DNA of 64,000 nucleotides from Bacteroidia bacterium (GTDB lineage Bacteria > Bacteroidota > Bacteroidia > J057). The notes under the pieces are model-generated. The model saw only the letters and a list, made by a program, of their open reading frames with translations. It was not told the origin of the DNA and ran no database searches. How positions within the stretch are numbered: position 1 is the stretch's first letter; each line of letters begins with the position of its first letter. The translations under genes and the position numbers were made by a program. The DNA lies in the NCBI GenBank assembly GCA_041391665.1, contig JAWKNO010000001.1, positions 1,612,001-1,676,000 of the forward strand, in the 5' to 3' direction. Below are positions 53,856 through 62,379 of the stretch, piece after piece.

Positions 53856-54498
53856 GATTTTACCCTTATCTGACAAAGGTATTCGCCTCCTGCTTGCCGA
53901 TGACCACCAGATGATCCGGCAGGGGCTGGCTGCTCTGCTTTCCGGTGCCGAAGGAATCGCAGTCGCCGGGGAAGCCTGCAATGGCCGGGAGGTGTTGGAA
54001 AAAATTATACCGCTCTCCATTCAAGTCGTGCTTATGGATCTCGACATGCCCATCATGAATGGGCTGGAAACCACCGCCGAACTGAGCCGCCGCCACCCCG
54101 AAGTGGGAGTGCTTATCCTCACCATGCACGCAGAACCCGCACTAGTACAGCGCTGTATGCAGGCAGGGGCGGCGGGGTATCTGCTCAAAACCGCCGATCA
54201 GGACGACCTGCTTTACGCCATACGACGCGTAGCGGCGGGTAAACGATATTTTGATCAGGACATAACCCAATCTCCTCCTTCAGACAACTCCGCCTTTGCA
54301 CTACTTTCCACCCTTACCGCCCGTGAAAGAGAAATTCTCATACTGATCGCCCGGGGCAAAACCAATCAGGAAATGGCAGATGAATTATTCCTGAGCGTCA
54401 AAACCGTTGATACCCATCGCACCAACCTGATGCGTAAACTAGGCATTCATCAGGTCGCCTTGTTGACCAGTTTTGCTATTAAAGCCGGATTAATCTGA
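53854..54498 (+). CDS. NarL/LuxR-type response regulator
   Basis: 214 residues. Receiver domain with DDH acidic pocket and Asp62 in LMDLDMP, and C-terminal GerE/LuxR helix-turn-helix (LTAREREILILIARGKTNQEMADELFLSVKTVDTH). Directly downstream of the full-length cassette gene and 17 bases upstream of the kinase gene. DNA-binding target may include the TGACAAA repeats at its own start. It is the natural candidate to control cassette genes, but that is inference. Confidence 0.92.
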   Translation: MILPLSDKGIRLLLADDHQMIRQGLAALLSGAEGIAVAGEACNGREVLEKIIPLSIQVVLMDLDMPIMNGLETTAELSRRHPEVGVLILTMHAEPALVQRCMQAGAAGYLLKTADQDDLLYAIRRVAAGKRYFDQDITQSPPSDNSAFALLSTLTAREREILILIARGKTNQEMADELFLSVKTVDTHRTNLMRKLGIHQVALLTSFAIKAGLI

Positions 54499-54515
54499 GG
54501 ATAACACTGACCAAT

Positions 54516-56432
54516 ATGATACGCTGTTTTGTTTTTCTGCTGAGTCTTTCTATCACGTCTTTGCAGGCGCAGCCCGACAGCCTGATTGCCGCCCTCCGGA
54601 CGGCCAAAGACGATACCAGCCAGTTGCGGCTACTCGGTGATATAACCTGGAGCTTTTATGGCAGTGACCGTGAACAAGCCTTAAAATATGCAGATGAAGC
54701 GGTTGTCATCGCAGAGCGGGTGGCCGACCGGAGATGGCTGGCACAGGCATACAGCGACCGGGGCGCGATGTATATGGTTTTTGGAAATAATGAGCAGGCA
54801 TTGACTGACTATCAGAAAACACTTGACATCCGCATACAACTGGGATTATTGGAAAAAGCCGCCGCCACCCGCACCAATATCGCCACCATACGGTTTCGCA
54901 GGGGAGAAATACAGGAAGCCATTGACCTGCAACTGCAGGCGATACGGGTGTTTGAGGCGAAAAATCAAGCCATTCCCCTGTGCCAAAGTTACGGCAACCT
55001 GGCCAACTATTACAGCGAAATTCTGGACTGGAAAACCTCCCGCATTTATGCTGAAAAAGCCTACCTCATTGCCGACAGCCTGAATATTGCCCAGATGAAA
55101 GCGGCGACACTATTTTCCATAGCCAAGTCCTACGAACCCGAAAAACGCTACCGCGACATGATCCGGCTTCTGCTCCGGTGCCTGGAAGTGTATGAAGCCG
55201 AAGGCATCAAAACCGAAGCCGCCTCGCTTTACGGTTCGCTGGGCAATTGTTATGCAAATATAGGCGCAACAGACAGCGCGATCCTGTACATAAGACAAGC
55301 CGTAGAAATCAGCACAGCCACCCAGGACACCGGTCGAATGGCCTATAGTCATGTACTCCTGGGGCGTCTATTGGTCGCAGAGGGCAAAACCGCCGCAGCC
55401 AAAACGGCCCTTGAGCAAGGCTTATATTTTGCCCGAATCTCCCGCCGCCGCAAGGAGATGGCCGATGCTTCGCGCTGGCTGGGAGAGGCCTATCAGCAGG
55501 AAGGCACTTACGACAAAGCCTATCAGGCATTAAACACTTACGTCCAATTGCAGGATTCTATCCTGAACCAGGCCCATCAGGAAGAAATCGCCCGGTTGCA
55601 GGTAACCTTTGAGACCGAACGAAAAGAGCAACAGATAACCCTGCTTTCTGCCGAAAACCGCAACCAGGCATTGCAGATGCAGGTAACTCTCATAGGCGTT
55701 TTGTTCCTGGCACTCATTGCTGCGGCAGGTATTTTCCTCCTGCGCATAAGGCATCGCCAACGGCTGAATGCCGCACGGCTGGAAACCCAGCAGCGCGGAA
55801 TTGAAGCCCTGATCGAAGGAACAGAGTCCGAGCGCCGCCGACTGGCGGCCGAACTTCACGACGGCCTTGCCCAACAACTGGGCGCTTTGCGTCTGGCGGT
55901 ACAACGCCTTCAGGCAGACCTGGGGCAGGCGCCCGCGGCACTTTCCACGCTGGTACAGCGTATCAGTGATTCCCTGCAGGATGCAGGTGCAGAAGTACGC
56001 GACATTTCTCATCAACTATTGCCCCGGGCACTTGCAGAGGTCGGACTTGCTCCGGCGCTGAAAGACATGCTGTCGGCTATGTTGCAACCCGCAGGCATAA
56101 CACTGGCGTGGGAAATTCATCCCCCCGAACTCGCCGAAAGGCGATTCGATGAAAAAACAGAACTTACCTTTTTCCGCATTGCGCAGGAAACCGTCAACAA
56201 TACCCTCAAACACGCAGACGCGACCGCTTTTGCCGCAAGGCTCAGTCTCGAAGGCGATGAGTTGCACATGACCCTGAGCGACAATGGCAACGGCTTTGAC
56301 CCAGCCCAAAACACCATTGCAAGCCTCGGGCGGGTGAATATGCATACCCGCGCCGAACATATCGGCGCAAGGCTGTACATTCATTCAAAGGTAGGAGACG
56401 GGACAAAAACCGAAATACAGGTGAAAATCTAA
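54516..56432 (+). CDS. TPR sensor histidine kinase (NarX-type HisKA_3)
   Basis: 638 residues. Signal sequence (RCFVFLLSLSITSLQAQ), six or so tetratricopeptide repeats in the periplasm (about 40-345), a coiled linker, a membrane helix (about 390-411), a HisKA_3 domain with His448 in LAAELHDGLAQQLG and a HATPase_c domain with NNTLKHADAT and SDNGNGFD (about 545-635). It is the cognate partner of the regulator 17 bases upstream. The TPR sensor fits kinases that sense an exported or envelope ligand. Confidence 0.92.
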   Translation: MIRCFVFLLSLSITSLQAQPDSLIAALRTAKDDTSQLRLLGDITWSFYGSDREQALKYADEAVVIAERVADRRWLAQAYSDRGAMYMVFGNNEQALTDYQKTLDIRIQLGLLEKAAATRTNIATIRFRRGEIQEAIDLQLQAIRVFEAKNQAIPLCQSYGNLANYYSEILDWKTSRIYAEKAYLIADSLNIAQMKAATLFSIAKSYEPEKRYRDMIRLLLRCLEVYEAEGIKTEAASLYGSLGNCYANIGATDSAILYIRQAVEISTATQDTGRMAYSHVLLGRLLVAEGKTAAAKTALEQGLYFARISRRRKEMADASRWLGEAYQQEGTYDKAYQALNTYVQLQDSILNQAHQEEIARLQVTFETERKEQQITLLSAENRNQALQMQVTLIGVLFLALIAAAGIFLLRIRHRQRLNAARLETQQRGIEALIEGTESERRRLAAELHDGLAQQLGALRLAVQRLQADLGQAPAALSTLVQRISDSLQDAGAEVRDISHQLLPRALAEVGLAPALKDMLSAMLQPAGITLAWEIHPPELAERRFDEKTELTFFRIAQETVNNTLKHADATAFAARLSLEGDELHMTLSDNGNGFDPAQNTIASLGRVNMHTRAEHIGARLYIHSKVGDGTKTEIQVKI

Positions 56433-56562
56433 GGTATTCACCTGAGAAAAATACAGCGATCGCCCGATTTTCGCGGAAGAGGTAAAACCCGAACTTTGGT
56501 TTATTCAAATGAGTTGCCGGCACGCATTTGAAAAATCTTAAACCTTAAAGTTCACACTTCCC

Positions 56563-57600
56563 ATGCGTAAATTATCATTTATCACCTCGCTAATGCTGGT
56601 GCTGACACTCTGCGCCGCAAACCTCGTATTTTCCCAAACCCAGATTCCCAAAGCTGCACCCAATGCCAAAGCAGCAGCGGGCAAAGCCGCACTCGATTTT
56701 CCCGTAGAAGGGCGGAAAGCCAAAAACGGACGCGGTTATTCCGCCAATCTTTCTGCCTTAACTCAATCTCCCAAACGCATAGCTTTAGTCTCCTTTTACG
56801 GATTTGACCCCGGGATCACCCGCGTTACAGCTTCCTCCTATTCTACCGCTTTTACCACGACTACCACCACGACTACCCGTACCCGCAGTGCCGGAAACGG
56901 CGGAGAGATTGCCGCAATGTTTTACGACAAAGGACTCAGTGGTATGCGTTCTACCTTCTCACAATACGGAATGCAACTGTTGACTCCCGACGAATTTCTC
57001 GATACAGAGGAAAAACGCACCGCTTACCAGGCGTTTCGTGTGCAGCACAGCAAACTCTCCGAATTTGCTACCAATATAGGCAACCAGTCGCTGTCAGTGT
57101 ATTACGGTTATCCCGAAGGTTATACCGTTTGCGATATTGAAAACGAGCCTTACGCCAATTATACCAAAACCGGTCTGGTCGGAAAAAAAGGCAAAGTAGT
57201 GGACGTCAAAGTACAGCAGTTTCGCAAAGATCCCAAAATGACCGAATCGCTCGGATATGACCTGTGCAAGGCACTTGGTGTGGACGCAGTCGCTGTGGTG
57301 TATTTTACCCATACCCGTCCCAACGCCGAAAAAAATATGCTGCACAACTTCAACCTGGCGATTTTTGGTCCCAATCCGATTGCCCTTCCGGATGGAAAAG
57401 AAGACGCTGCACTCTATTCCAAAGGCGTTTTTTATGCAGGTGCGCGGTATTATCTGGGAATGGACGGCTTGCCTTTCCGCGACTACAATAAGAAAAAACC
57501 CGAAACACAGGCCATGTCTGATGAAGGAATAGACCATATACTGACCGGCCTTTCGACCGCCGTAGGAACCTATATCCAGAAAAGTACCGGCGGGAAGTAA
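56563..57600 (+). CDS. Secreted protein of unknown function
   Basis: 345 residues. Signal peptide (LSFITSLMLVLTLCAANLVFS). Ala-rich linker (PKAAPNAKAAAGKAAL), then a globular domain with IALVSFYGFDPG, a Thr run of eight, and a C-terminal alpha/beta part (LGYDLCKALGVDAVAVVYFTH). It resembles some Bacteroidota secreted proteins of unknown function; family not recognised. Located 130 bases after the two-component genes. Confidence 0.6.
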   Translation: MRKLSFITSLMLVLTLCAANLVFSQTQIPKAAPNAKAAAGKAALDFPVEGRKAKNGRGYSANLSALTQSPKRIALVSFYGFDPGITRVTASSYSTAFTTTTTTTTRTRSAGNGGEIAAMFYDKGLSGMRSTFSQYGMQLLTPDEFLDTEEKRTAYQAFRVQHSKLSEFATNIGNQSLSVYYGYPEGYTVCDIENEPYANYTKTGLVGKKGKVVDVKVQQFRKDPKMTESLGYDLCKALGVDAVAVVYFTHTRPNAEKNMLHNFNLAIFGPNPIALPDGKEDAALYSKGVFYAGARYYLGMDGLPFRDYNKKKPETQAMSDEGIDHILTGLSTAVGTYIQKSTGGK

Positions 57601-57689
57601 GCGACGATGGCCGCGTGTAATTACCCGCCATTTCGCGCCGTGACGCCAGCCTCCGCAGGGAGGCTGGTTTGCGTTTAATGGGAAAATTT

Positions 57690-57833
57690 CCCGCAGATTG
57701 AAAATCGGATTTTCAATCTGCAGGGATTTTTGTGAATGATTGTATCAATGGTCAGGTGCGAAGTTGGAATCATCTGCCGGGATGATGTGGGAATTTTTCG
57801 CATATTACATTAACATTCGATTCCTCCGGAATC
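57690..57833. repeat. Scar-like copy of the 43.5-44.4 kb flanks
   Basis: Repeats the hairpin of 43483, then AGGTGCGAAGTT and CTGCCGGGA, and after only about 20 bases CATATT followed by the 25-bp repeat of 44341. At 43.6 kb a lipoprotein gene lies between these landmarks. The rest of the 306-base gap (57601-57906) holds nothing else recognised. Confidence 0.65.
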
Positions 57834-57906
57834 TGGGTCTGCGCCCTGCCTTACTGTCTGCGCATATGCGCTTTGTGTTTATCCCGACAGGATTCAATTC
57901 CGATTT

Positions 57907-58383
57907 TCATTTCAGCAGCGGCACTCTGTTCGCAAAACACGGAAAAGGCTGGTCTTTCAGCGGGTCGGTATAATAAGAATCCGGTGTACAGTGTGTTCCT
58001 TCACATTTTTGGACGTAGGCGTGTTCGGCTGCTATGTGGAAGCGGTAAGTGTTGCGCTCTCCTGAAGGGTGCCTATGATAGGTCAGTTCGATGGCAAAAA
58101 CATGCCAGGCATTGAAGGTGAAGCCCGGGTCTATGGCGCGGATTTCGTCCATAGAGGCCATGTGCAGGAGATCATCTCCGTAGATATCCGTATCGAGAAA
58201 AGATTCGGGCAGATTAAAAAACTCCACCTCTTCAAAGACAATATCAAAATTGCGGTAAGAGGTACGGTCAAAACTCGCGCTGAGCGTAAGTGTGCCCTTA
58301 TCAAAATCCCTGATCCAGAACCCATCCCACAAGCTGTGAACCGGTATCTGCGCGTTGATTTTTTGTATGAGGGGCTGAGTCAT
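57907..58383 (-). CDS. Hypothetical protein
   Basis: 158 residues, soluble, no signal. Strand-rich with aromatic residues (SLWDGFWIRDFDKGTLTL, SYRNFDIVFEEVEFFNLP). Family not recognised. It lies on the opposite strand to its neighbours, next to the repeat scar. Its beta-rich form and solitary position look a little like immunity proteins, but no toxin is adjacent. Confidence 0.5.
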   Translation of the reverse strand: MTQPLIQKINAQIPVHSLWDGFWIRDFDKGTLTLSASFDRTSYRNFDIVFEEVEFFNLPESFLDTDIYGDDLLHMASMDEIRAIDPGFTFNAWHVFAIELTYHRHPSGERNTYRFHIAAEHAYVQKCEGTHCTPDSYYTDPLKDQPFPCFANRVPLLK

Positions 58384-58713
58384 AAAGAAGCGTTAAAACT
58401 GGTAAGAAGATTTTTCTTTTCCCAATCCATAATGATAAACATATAGATTTGATACAAGGATTTGGTTGTGATAACACTGCCATTCATAGAGTCTTAATGA
58501 GATGCGTACAAGTTGGCAAAAGCTATTTAAAAATTCATAAAAATAAATTGGGATATCGACCCGCTCACTATCACGCAGCATGTCGGGCCTTTCCAGCAAT
58601 TGGTGGAAGCTGCAAAAAAGTGATTGGACGTGCATATTTTACAACCATTCCCAAATAAAAAAGCAAGAAATGAAGGCTAAAATCGCTTATATTTGTAGGG
58701 AGAAGTTTTAGAA
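58384..58713. other. Intergenic region
   Basis: 330 bases. Several short frames on both strands without conserved features; nothing supported, except a TATATTTG at 58688-58695 that could be a -7 element for the next gene. Confidence 0.4.
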
Positions 58714-59565
58714 ATGAGCGAAATCAGAGAAAAATACCTCAATCCATTTACGGACTTTGGATTCAAGAAACTGTTTGGAGAAGAACCAAACAAAGACTTG
58801 TTATTAGATTTCCTGAATGAATTGCTGAGAGAGCGAGAAGGGGAAATCAAGGATTTAACTTATTTGAAAACTGAACAACTTGGAACCGGAGACTCTGACC
58901 GGAAGGCTATATTTGACCTGTATTGTGAGAATGAACATGGCGAAAAATTTATCGTCGAATTACAAAAATCTAAGCAGAATTTTTTTAAGGACCGAACGCT
59001 TTACTATTCTACTTTCCCCATCCGAGAGCAAGCCCGCCAGGCAGACTGGAATTATGAATTAAAGGCAATTTATACTATTGCCATTCTGGATTTTGTATTT
59101 GAGGAAGACAAAACTGACAAAGAAAAATATCGCTACGATGTAAAATTAACAGACATCGAGACCTGTAAAGTTTTTTACGATAAACTCACATTCATTTACC
59201 TCGAAATGCCCAAATTCCGGAAAGAGGTGGAGGAGTTGGAGACAAGGTTTGAGAAGTGGCTGTATGTATTGAAAAACCTTAATCGTTTAGATCGGATACC
59301 GGAAAAGTTAAGAGAAAAAATATTTGAACGGCTATTTGAAGTAGCCGAGATTGCGAAATTCACCCGCGAAGAGTTATTATCCTATGAAGACAGTTTAAAA
59401 TATTACAGAGATCTTAAAAACTCATTGGATCTGGCAAAAGAGGAAGGAAAAGTTGAAGAGAAAATAGAAACAATTAAGCGCGGTCATCGTGAGGGGTTGT
59501 CGGTTGATATACTATCAAAACTGACAGGATTAACTCAGAATGAGATCAGGCGAATAATTAGCTAG
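58714..59565 (+). CDS. Rpn/PD-(D/E)XK nuclease family protein (recombination-promoting nuclease)
   Basis: 283 residues. Starts with the typical YLNPFTDFGFKKLFGEE of this family (PF12784). PD-(D/E)XK-type core: acidic residue in KAIFDLYCEN and E-x-Q-K in FIVELQKSKQNF. C-terminal helical part with SLDLAKEEGKVEEKI, typical of the family. Known members cleave DNA and promote recombination independent of RecA in E. coli; they are mobile and frequent in Bacteroidota. Confidence 0.88.
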   Translation: MSEIREKYLNPFTDFGFKKLFGEEPNKDLLLDFLNELLREREGEIKDLTYLKTEQLGTGDSDRKAIFDLYCENEHGEKFIVELQKSKQNFFKDRTLYYSTFPIREQARQADWNYELKAIYTIAILDFVFEEDKTDKEKYRYDVKLTDIETCKVFYDKLTFIYLEMPKFRKEVEELETRFEKWLYVLKNLNRLDRIPEKLREKIFERLFEVAEIAKFTREELLSYEDSLKYYRDLKNSLDLAKEEGKVEEKIETIKRGHREGLSVDILSKLTGLTQNEIRRIIS

Positions 59566-59597
59566 TATTTATAAAAGACAGCCGGAAAGTTTATCCT

Positions 59598-60536
59598 ATG
59601 ATCAAATCTACCTTCACATTATCATTTTTTTGTCTTATTTTTTTTCAGGTTTTTTCCCAGCCCGCTGTAACCCCCGCCCTTGAGGTGCTCTCATCCTGGC
59701 CCAATGTGCGCGACTTTAATCTTTCGGCCAGTGGAAATGAGGCGTATGTCTCGCTGCAAAGCCTGGCGGGAGATATATCGGTCATCGCCTGCCTCAAAAC
59801 TAAAAAAGGCAAATGGCAAAAGCCGGAAATCGCCTCCTTTTCGGGCAAATACCACGACCTGGAACCTTTCCTCTCGCCCGATGGATTGCGGCTTTATTTT
59901 GCTTCCAACCGCCCGTTGCCCGATAGCGCAGACAAACCTAAAGATTACGATATCTGGTTCGTTTCCCGCAAAACCCTCACTTCTGCATGGAGCAGCCCGA
60001 CCAATCTGGGATCAGCGATCAATACTACTTCTGATGAGTTTTATCCCGCCATTACCCTCAGCAACAATCTCTATTTTACCAGCAACAGGGCGGGAACCAA
60101 AGGGGAGGACGATATTTTTTTCAGCGAATGGAAAAACGGTGGCTATACACAGCCTTTATCTTTGTCTGATTCTATCAACTCTGCCGGGTATGAGTTTAAT
60201 GCCTACGTCGCGCCCGATGAGTCGTACCTGATTTTCAGCGGCTACAACCGGCCCGGCGGACTGGGCAGCGGAGATCTATATATCAGTTATCGCGGCAAAG
60301 ACCACCAATGGACAAAAGCCCGTAACCTGGGCGAAGGTGTCAATTCAAAATACATGGACTATTGTCCCTATCTCGATCACAAAAACCAACTACTGTATTT
60401 CACCAGCAGAAGAAGTACTCCGGCAGCAGCAGCCCAGTTTGAAACGATCGACCAACTCGGCAAGGAACTCAACAAGTACGAAAACGGCATGAGCAGGATT
60501 TACAAAGTCTCAGCCAAAGGGTGGATGAACCAATAA
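59598..60536 (+). CDS. PD40/TolB-like beta-propeller protein
   Basis: 312 residues with a signal peptide (STFTLSFFCLIFFQVFSQ). Repeats of the PD40 type: FLSPDGLRLYFASNRP, ITLSNNLYFTSNRAGTKGEDDIFF, VAPDESYLIFSGYNRPGG, CPYLDHKNQLLYFTSRR. Likely a periplasmic or surface binding propeller; no enzymatic residues identified. Confidence 0.85.
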   Translation: MIKSTFTLSFFCLIFFQVFSQPAVTPALEVLSSWPNVRDFNLSASGNEAYVSLQSLAGDISVIACLKTKKGKWQKPEIASFSGKYHDLEPFLSPDGLRLYFASNRPLPDSADKPKDYDIWFVSRKTLTSAWSSPTNLGSAINTTSDEFYPAITLSNNLYFTSNRAGTKGEDDIFFSEWKNGGYTQPLSLSDSINSAGYEFNAYVAPDESYLIFSGYNRPGGLGSGDLYISYRGKDHQWTKARNLGEGVNSKYMDYCPYLDHKNQLLYFTSRRSTPAAAAQFETIDQLGKELNKYENGMSRIYKVSAKGWMNQ

Positions 60537-60541
60537 AACAC

Positions 60542-61015
60542 CTATAGCACCAGCGTTACATCTTCTCCTGTGATATCCTCAGCGATAGATACAAATAAGT
60601 ACCAAAGCAGAAAGTCAAACAACCACTCACTCTGCGGGTCTGTATTTGTGATTTTGGTGGAAGTATAACCTTTGCGTGTTTCGAGGCCGTAGGCAAGAAT
60701 GTCTTTGCCCTGATAGGTAATGGCGTATTCCGCCAAAGGGTTGTTTCGGATTACCAGCGTGTACTTAAGATTGTTGTATTCGAGGACAGAGGCATTGGAA
60801 TACCACCTTTTTGGGTAGGTTTTGATGATAATCTGGCGGTTTTCGTCGCGTATTTCCAGACGATTTTTCCAGAAACCAGTACGGGAGATGAAGTATTGTT
60901 TGCGACCAATGGTAACTGTGGCAGCGTTGCCTTTTATTTCCAGTTTTCCAATCTCTTTATCCTGAGAGGTCAGCGTATATTTTCCTTCAGAAATTTTTAC
61001 CCAGCTTTTTGTCAT
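60542..61015 (-). CDS. Hypothetical protein with beta-rich fold
   Basis: 157 residues from ATG at 61015 (in-frame GTG at 61042 adds nine). Strand pattern YTLTSQDKEIGKLEIKG, YSNASVLEYNNLKYTLVIRN resembles a scramblase/LURP-like tubby fold, tentative. The C-terminus is a hydrophobic helix (WLFDFLLWYLFVSIAE). Ends 6 bases after the PD40 gene on the other strand. Function unknown. Confidence 0.55.
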   Translation of the reverse strand: MTKSWVKISEGKYTLTSQDKEIGKLEIKGNAATVTIGRKQYFISRTGFWKNRLEIRDENRQIIIKTYPKRWYSNASVLEYNNLKYTLVIRNNPLAEYAITYQGKDILAYGLETRKGYTSTKITNTDPQSEWLFDFLLWYLFVSIAEDITGEDVTLVL

Positions 61016-61171
61016 GAGGGGATAATTATTTATAAAAGACACCCATTCTGACTACTAACTTATGGCAGTTTTTGTTTCCTTCTTGCCACAATCCCAGGCC
61101 TCAGCTTTTCAAAATAGGCTAAGAAAAACCATCAGCCCGGCAGCCAGGCACCCGAATAAAAGACCAATAAA

Positions 61172-61416
61172 CTTAGGCATCCTGATTTGTGGAAATTCGC
61201 GTCGAAGATCCGTATCGGAAATTCTTGGCCTTTCAACAAAGGGCAAAGTAGGTATAACCACGAATGCACGAATGGAAGACGAATAATTGTAGGCATCCTG
61301 ATTTGTGGAAATTCGCGTCGAAGATCCGTATCGGAAATTCGTGGCCTTTCAAAAAGTCGCCTAAATATAAGCCTCCCGATTTGTGTTCATTCGCGTTATT
61401 CGTGGCCTCTTATTAT
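61172..61416. repeat. Foldback repeat array, 3' side of GxxExxY gene
   Basis: Units of about 110-120 bases: CCACGAATGCACGAATG, GACGAATAATT, CATCC(T/A)GATTTGTG, GTCGAAGATCCGTATCGGA, ATTCGTGGCCTTTC, GGGCAAAGTAGGTAT. The two ends are complementary (CCACGAATG vs CATTCGTGG), so each unit can form a hairpin. The last copy provides the stop codon of the GxxExxY gene. Confidence 0.75.
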
Positions 61417-61779
61417 CCGCCTATAATTCAGTTTTTGTTCGCCGAAGTTTACAATTAGTGCCAATGTATTTGCTGAAGCTTTCAGGTAGTTTATTGCCTG
61501 CGCTGTAAATACATCTGCGATGTAAGAGACCGCTTTAACTTCGAGGATGATTTTGTCGAAAACGACAAAGTCCGCAAAAAATTTATGGTGAAGAACAATT
61601 CCTTTGTAATTGATACAATACTGTTTTTCCCGTTCAAAGGGAATTCCTGCTTTTCGGAATTCATATTCCAATGCGTCTTTGTAGACTATTTCCAGAAAAC
61701 CAGAGCCGAGGTAATTGTGTACTTCCATACACTTACCAATAATTTCAAAACTCTCCTGTTTGAAAAGGATATTTTCCAT
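61396..61779 (-). CDS. GxxExxY protein (PD-(D/E)XK nuclease-like)
   Basis: 127 residues from ATG at 61779. Motif GFLEIVY within LGSGFLEIVYKDALEYEF defines the family; ADFVVFDKIILEVKAV has the D and E-x-K of a restriction-nuclease-like core. The reading frame continues upstream through the repeat to 61944 but that extension is the repeat itself, so the internal ATG is used. The last codons (GHE then TAA) fall in the flanking repeat. Role unknown; the gene may move with its repeats. Confidence 0.85.
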   Translation of the reverse strand: MENILFKQESFEIIGKCMEVHNYLGSGFLEIVYKDALEYEFRKAGIPFEREKQYCINYKGIVLHHKFFADFVVFDKIILEVKAVSYIADVFTAQAINYLKASANTLALIVNFGEQKLNYRRIIRGHE

Positions 61780-61820
61780 GATATTGTGCTTTAAGGTTGC
61801 GTTGCCATCGAAAATAATAA

Positions 61821-62376
61821 AAAACCACGAATGCACGAATAAAAGACGAATAATTTTAGGCATCCAGATTTGCGGCCATTCGCGTCGAAGATCCGTATCG
61901 GACATTCGTGGCTTTTCAACAAAGGGCAAAGTAGGTATTACCACGAATGCACGAATGAAAGACGAATAATTTTAAGCATCCAGATTTGTGTTCATTCGAG
62001 ACATTCGTGGCCTTTCAAAAAGTCGCCTAAACATAAGCATCCAGATTTGTGTCCATTCGCGTCGAAGATCTGTATCGGAAATTCGTGGCCTTTCACCAAA
62101 TGGCAAAGTAGGTATTACCACGAATGCACGAATGGAAGACGAATAATTGTAGGCATCCTGATTTGTGGAAATTCGAGTCGAAGATCCGTATCGGAAATTC
62201 GTGGCCTTTCAACAAAGGGCAAAGTAGGTATTACCACGAATGCACGAATGGAAGACGAATAATTTTAAGCATCCAGATTTGTGTTCATTCGAGACATTCG
62301 TGGCCTTTCAAAAAGTCGCCCAAACATAAGCCTCCCGATTTGTGATCATTCGAGACATTCGTGGCCTTTTTTTTCA
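61821..62376. repeat. Foldback repeat array, 5' side of GxxExxY gene
   Basis: Copies of CCACGAATGCACGAATG start at 61825, 61941, 62118 and 62234, each followed by the rest of the unit; ATTCGTGGCC copies alternate with them. Some units lack the GTCGAAGATC section and read CATTCGAGACATTCGTGG instead. The array ends at the stop of the rhamnosidase gene. Confidence 0.8.
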
Positions 62377-62379
62377 GGC

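Noticed and set aside
58449..58658. Short plus-strand frame of 69 codons before the Rpn gene
   Set aside because: No recognisable features, no start context, and competing frames on the other strand are equally likely; left as intergenic.
61780..61944. N-terminal extension of the GxxExxY protein
   Set aside because: The added residues are translation of the flanking repeat; family length agrees with the ATG at 61779.
61172..62376. CRISPR-like array
   Set aside because: Units are about 110 bp with long internal identity and foldback ends; there are no short regular repeats separated by unique spacers and no cas genes.
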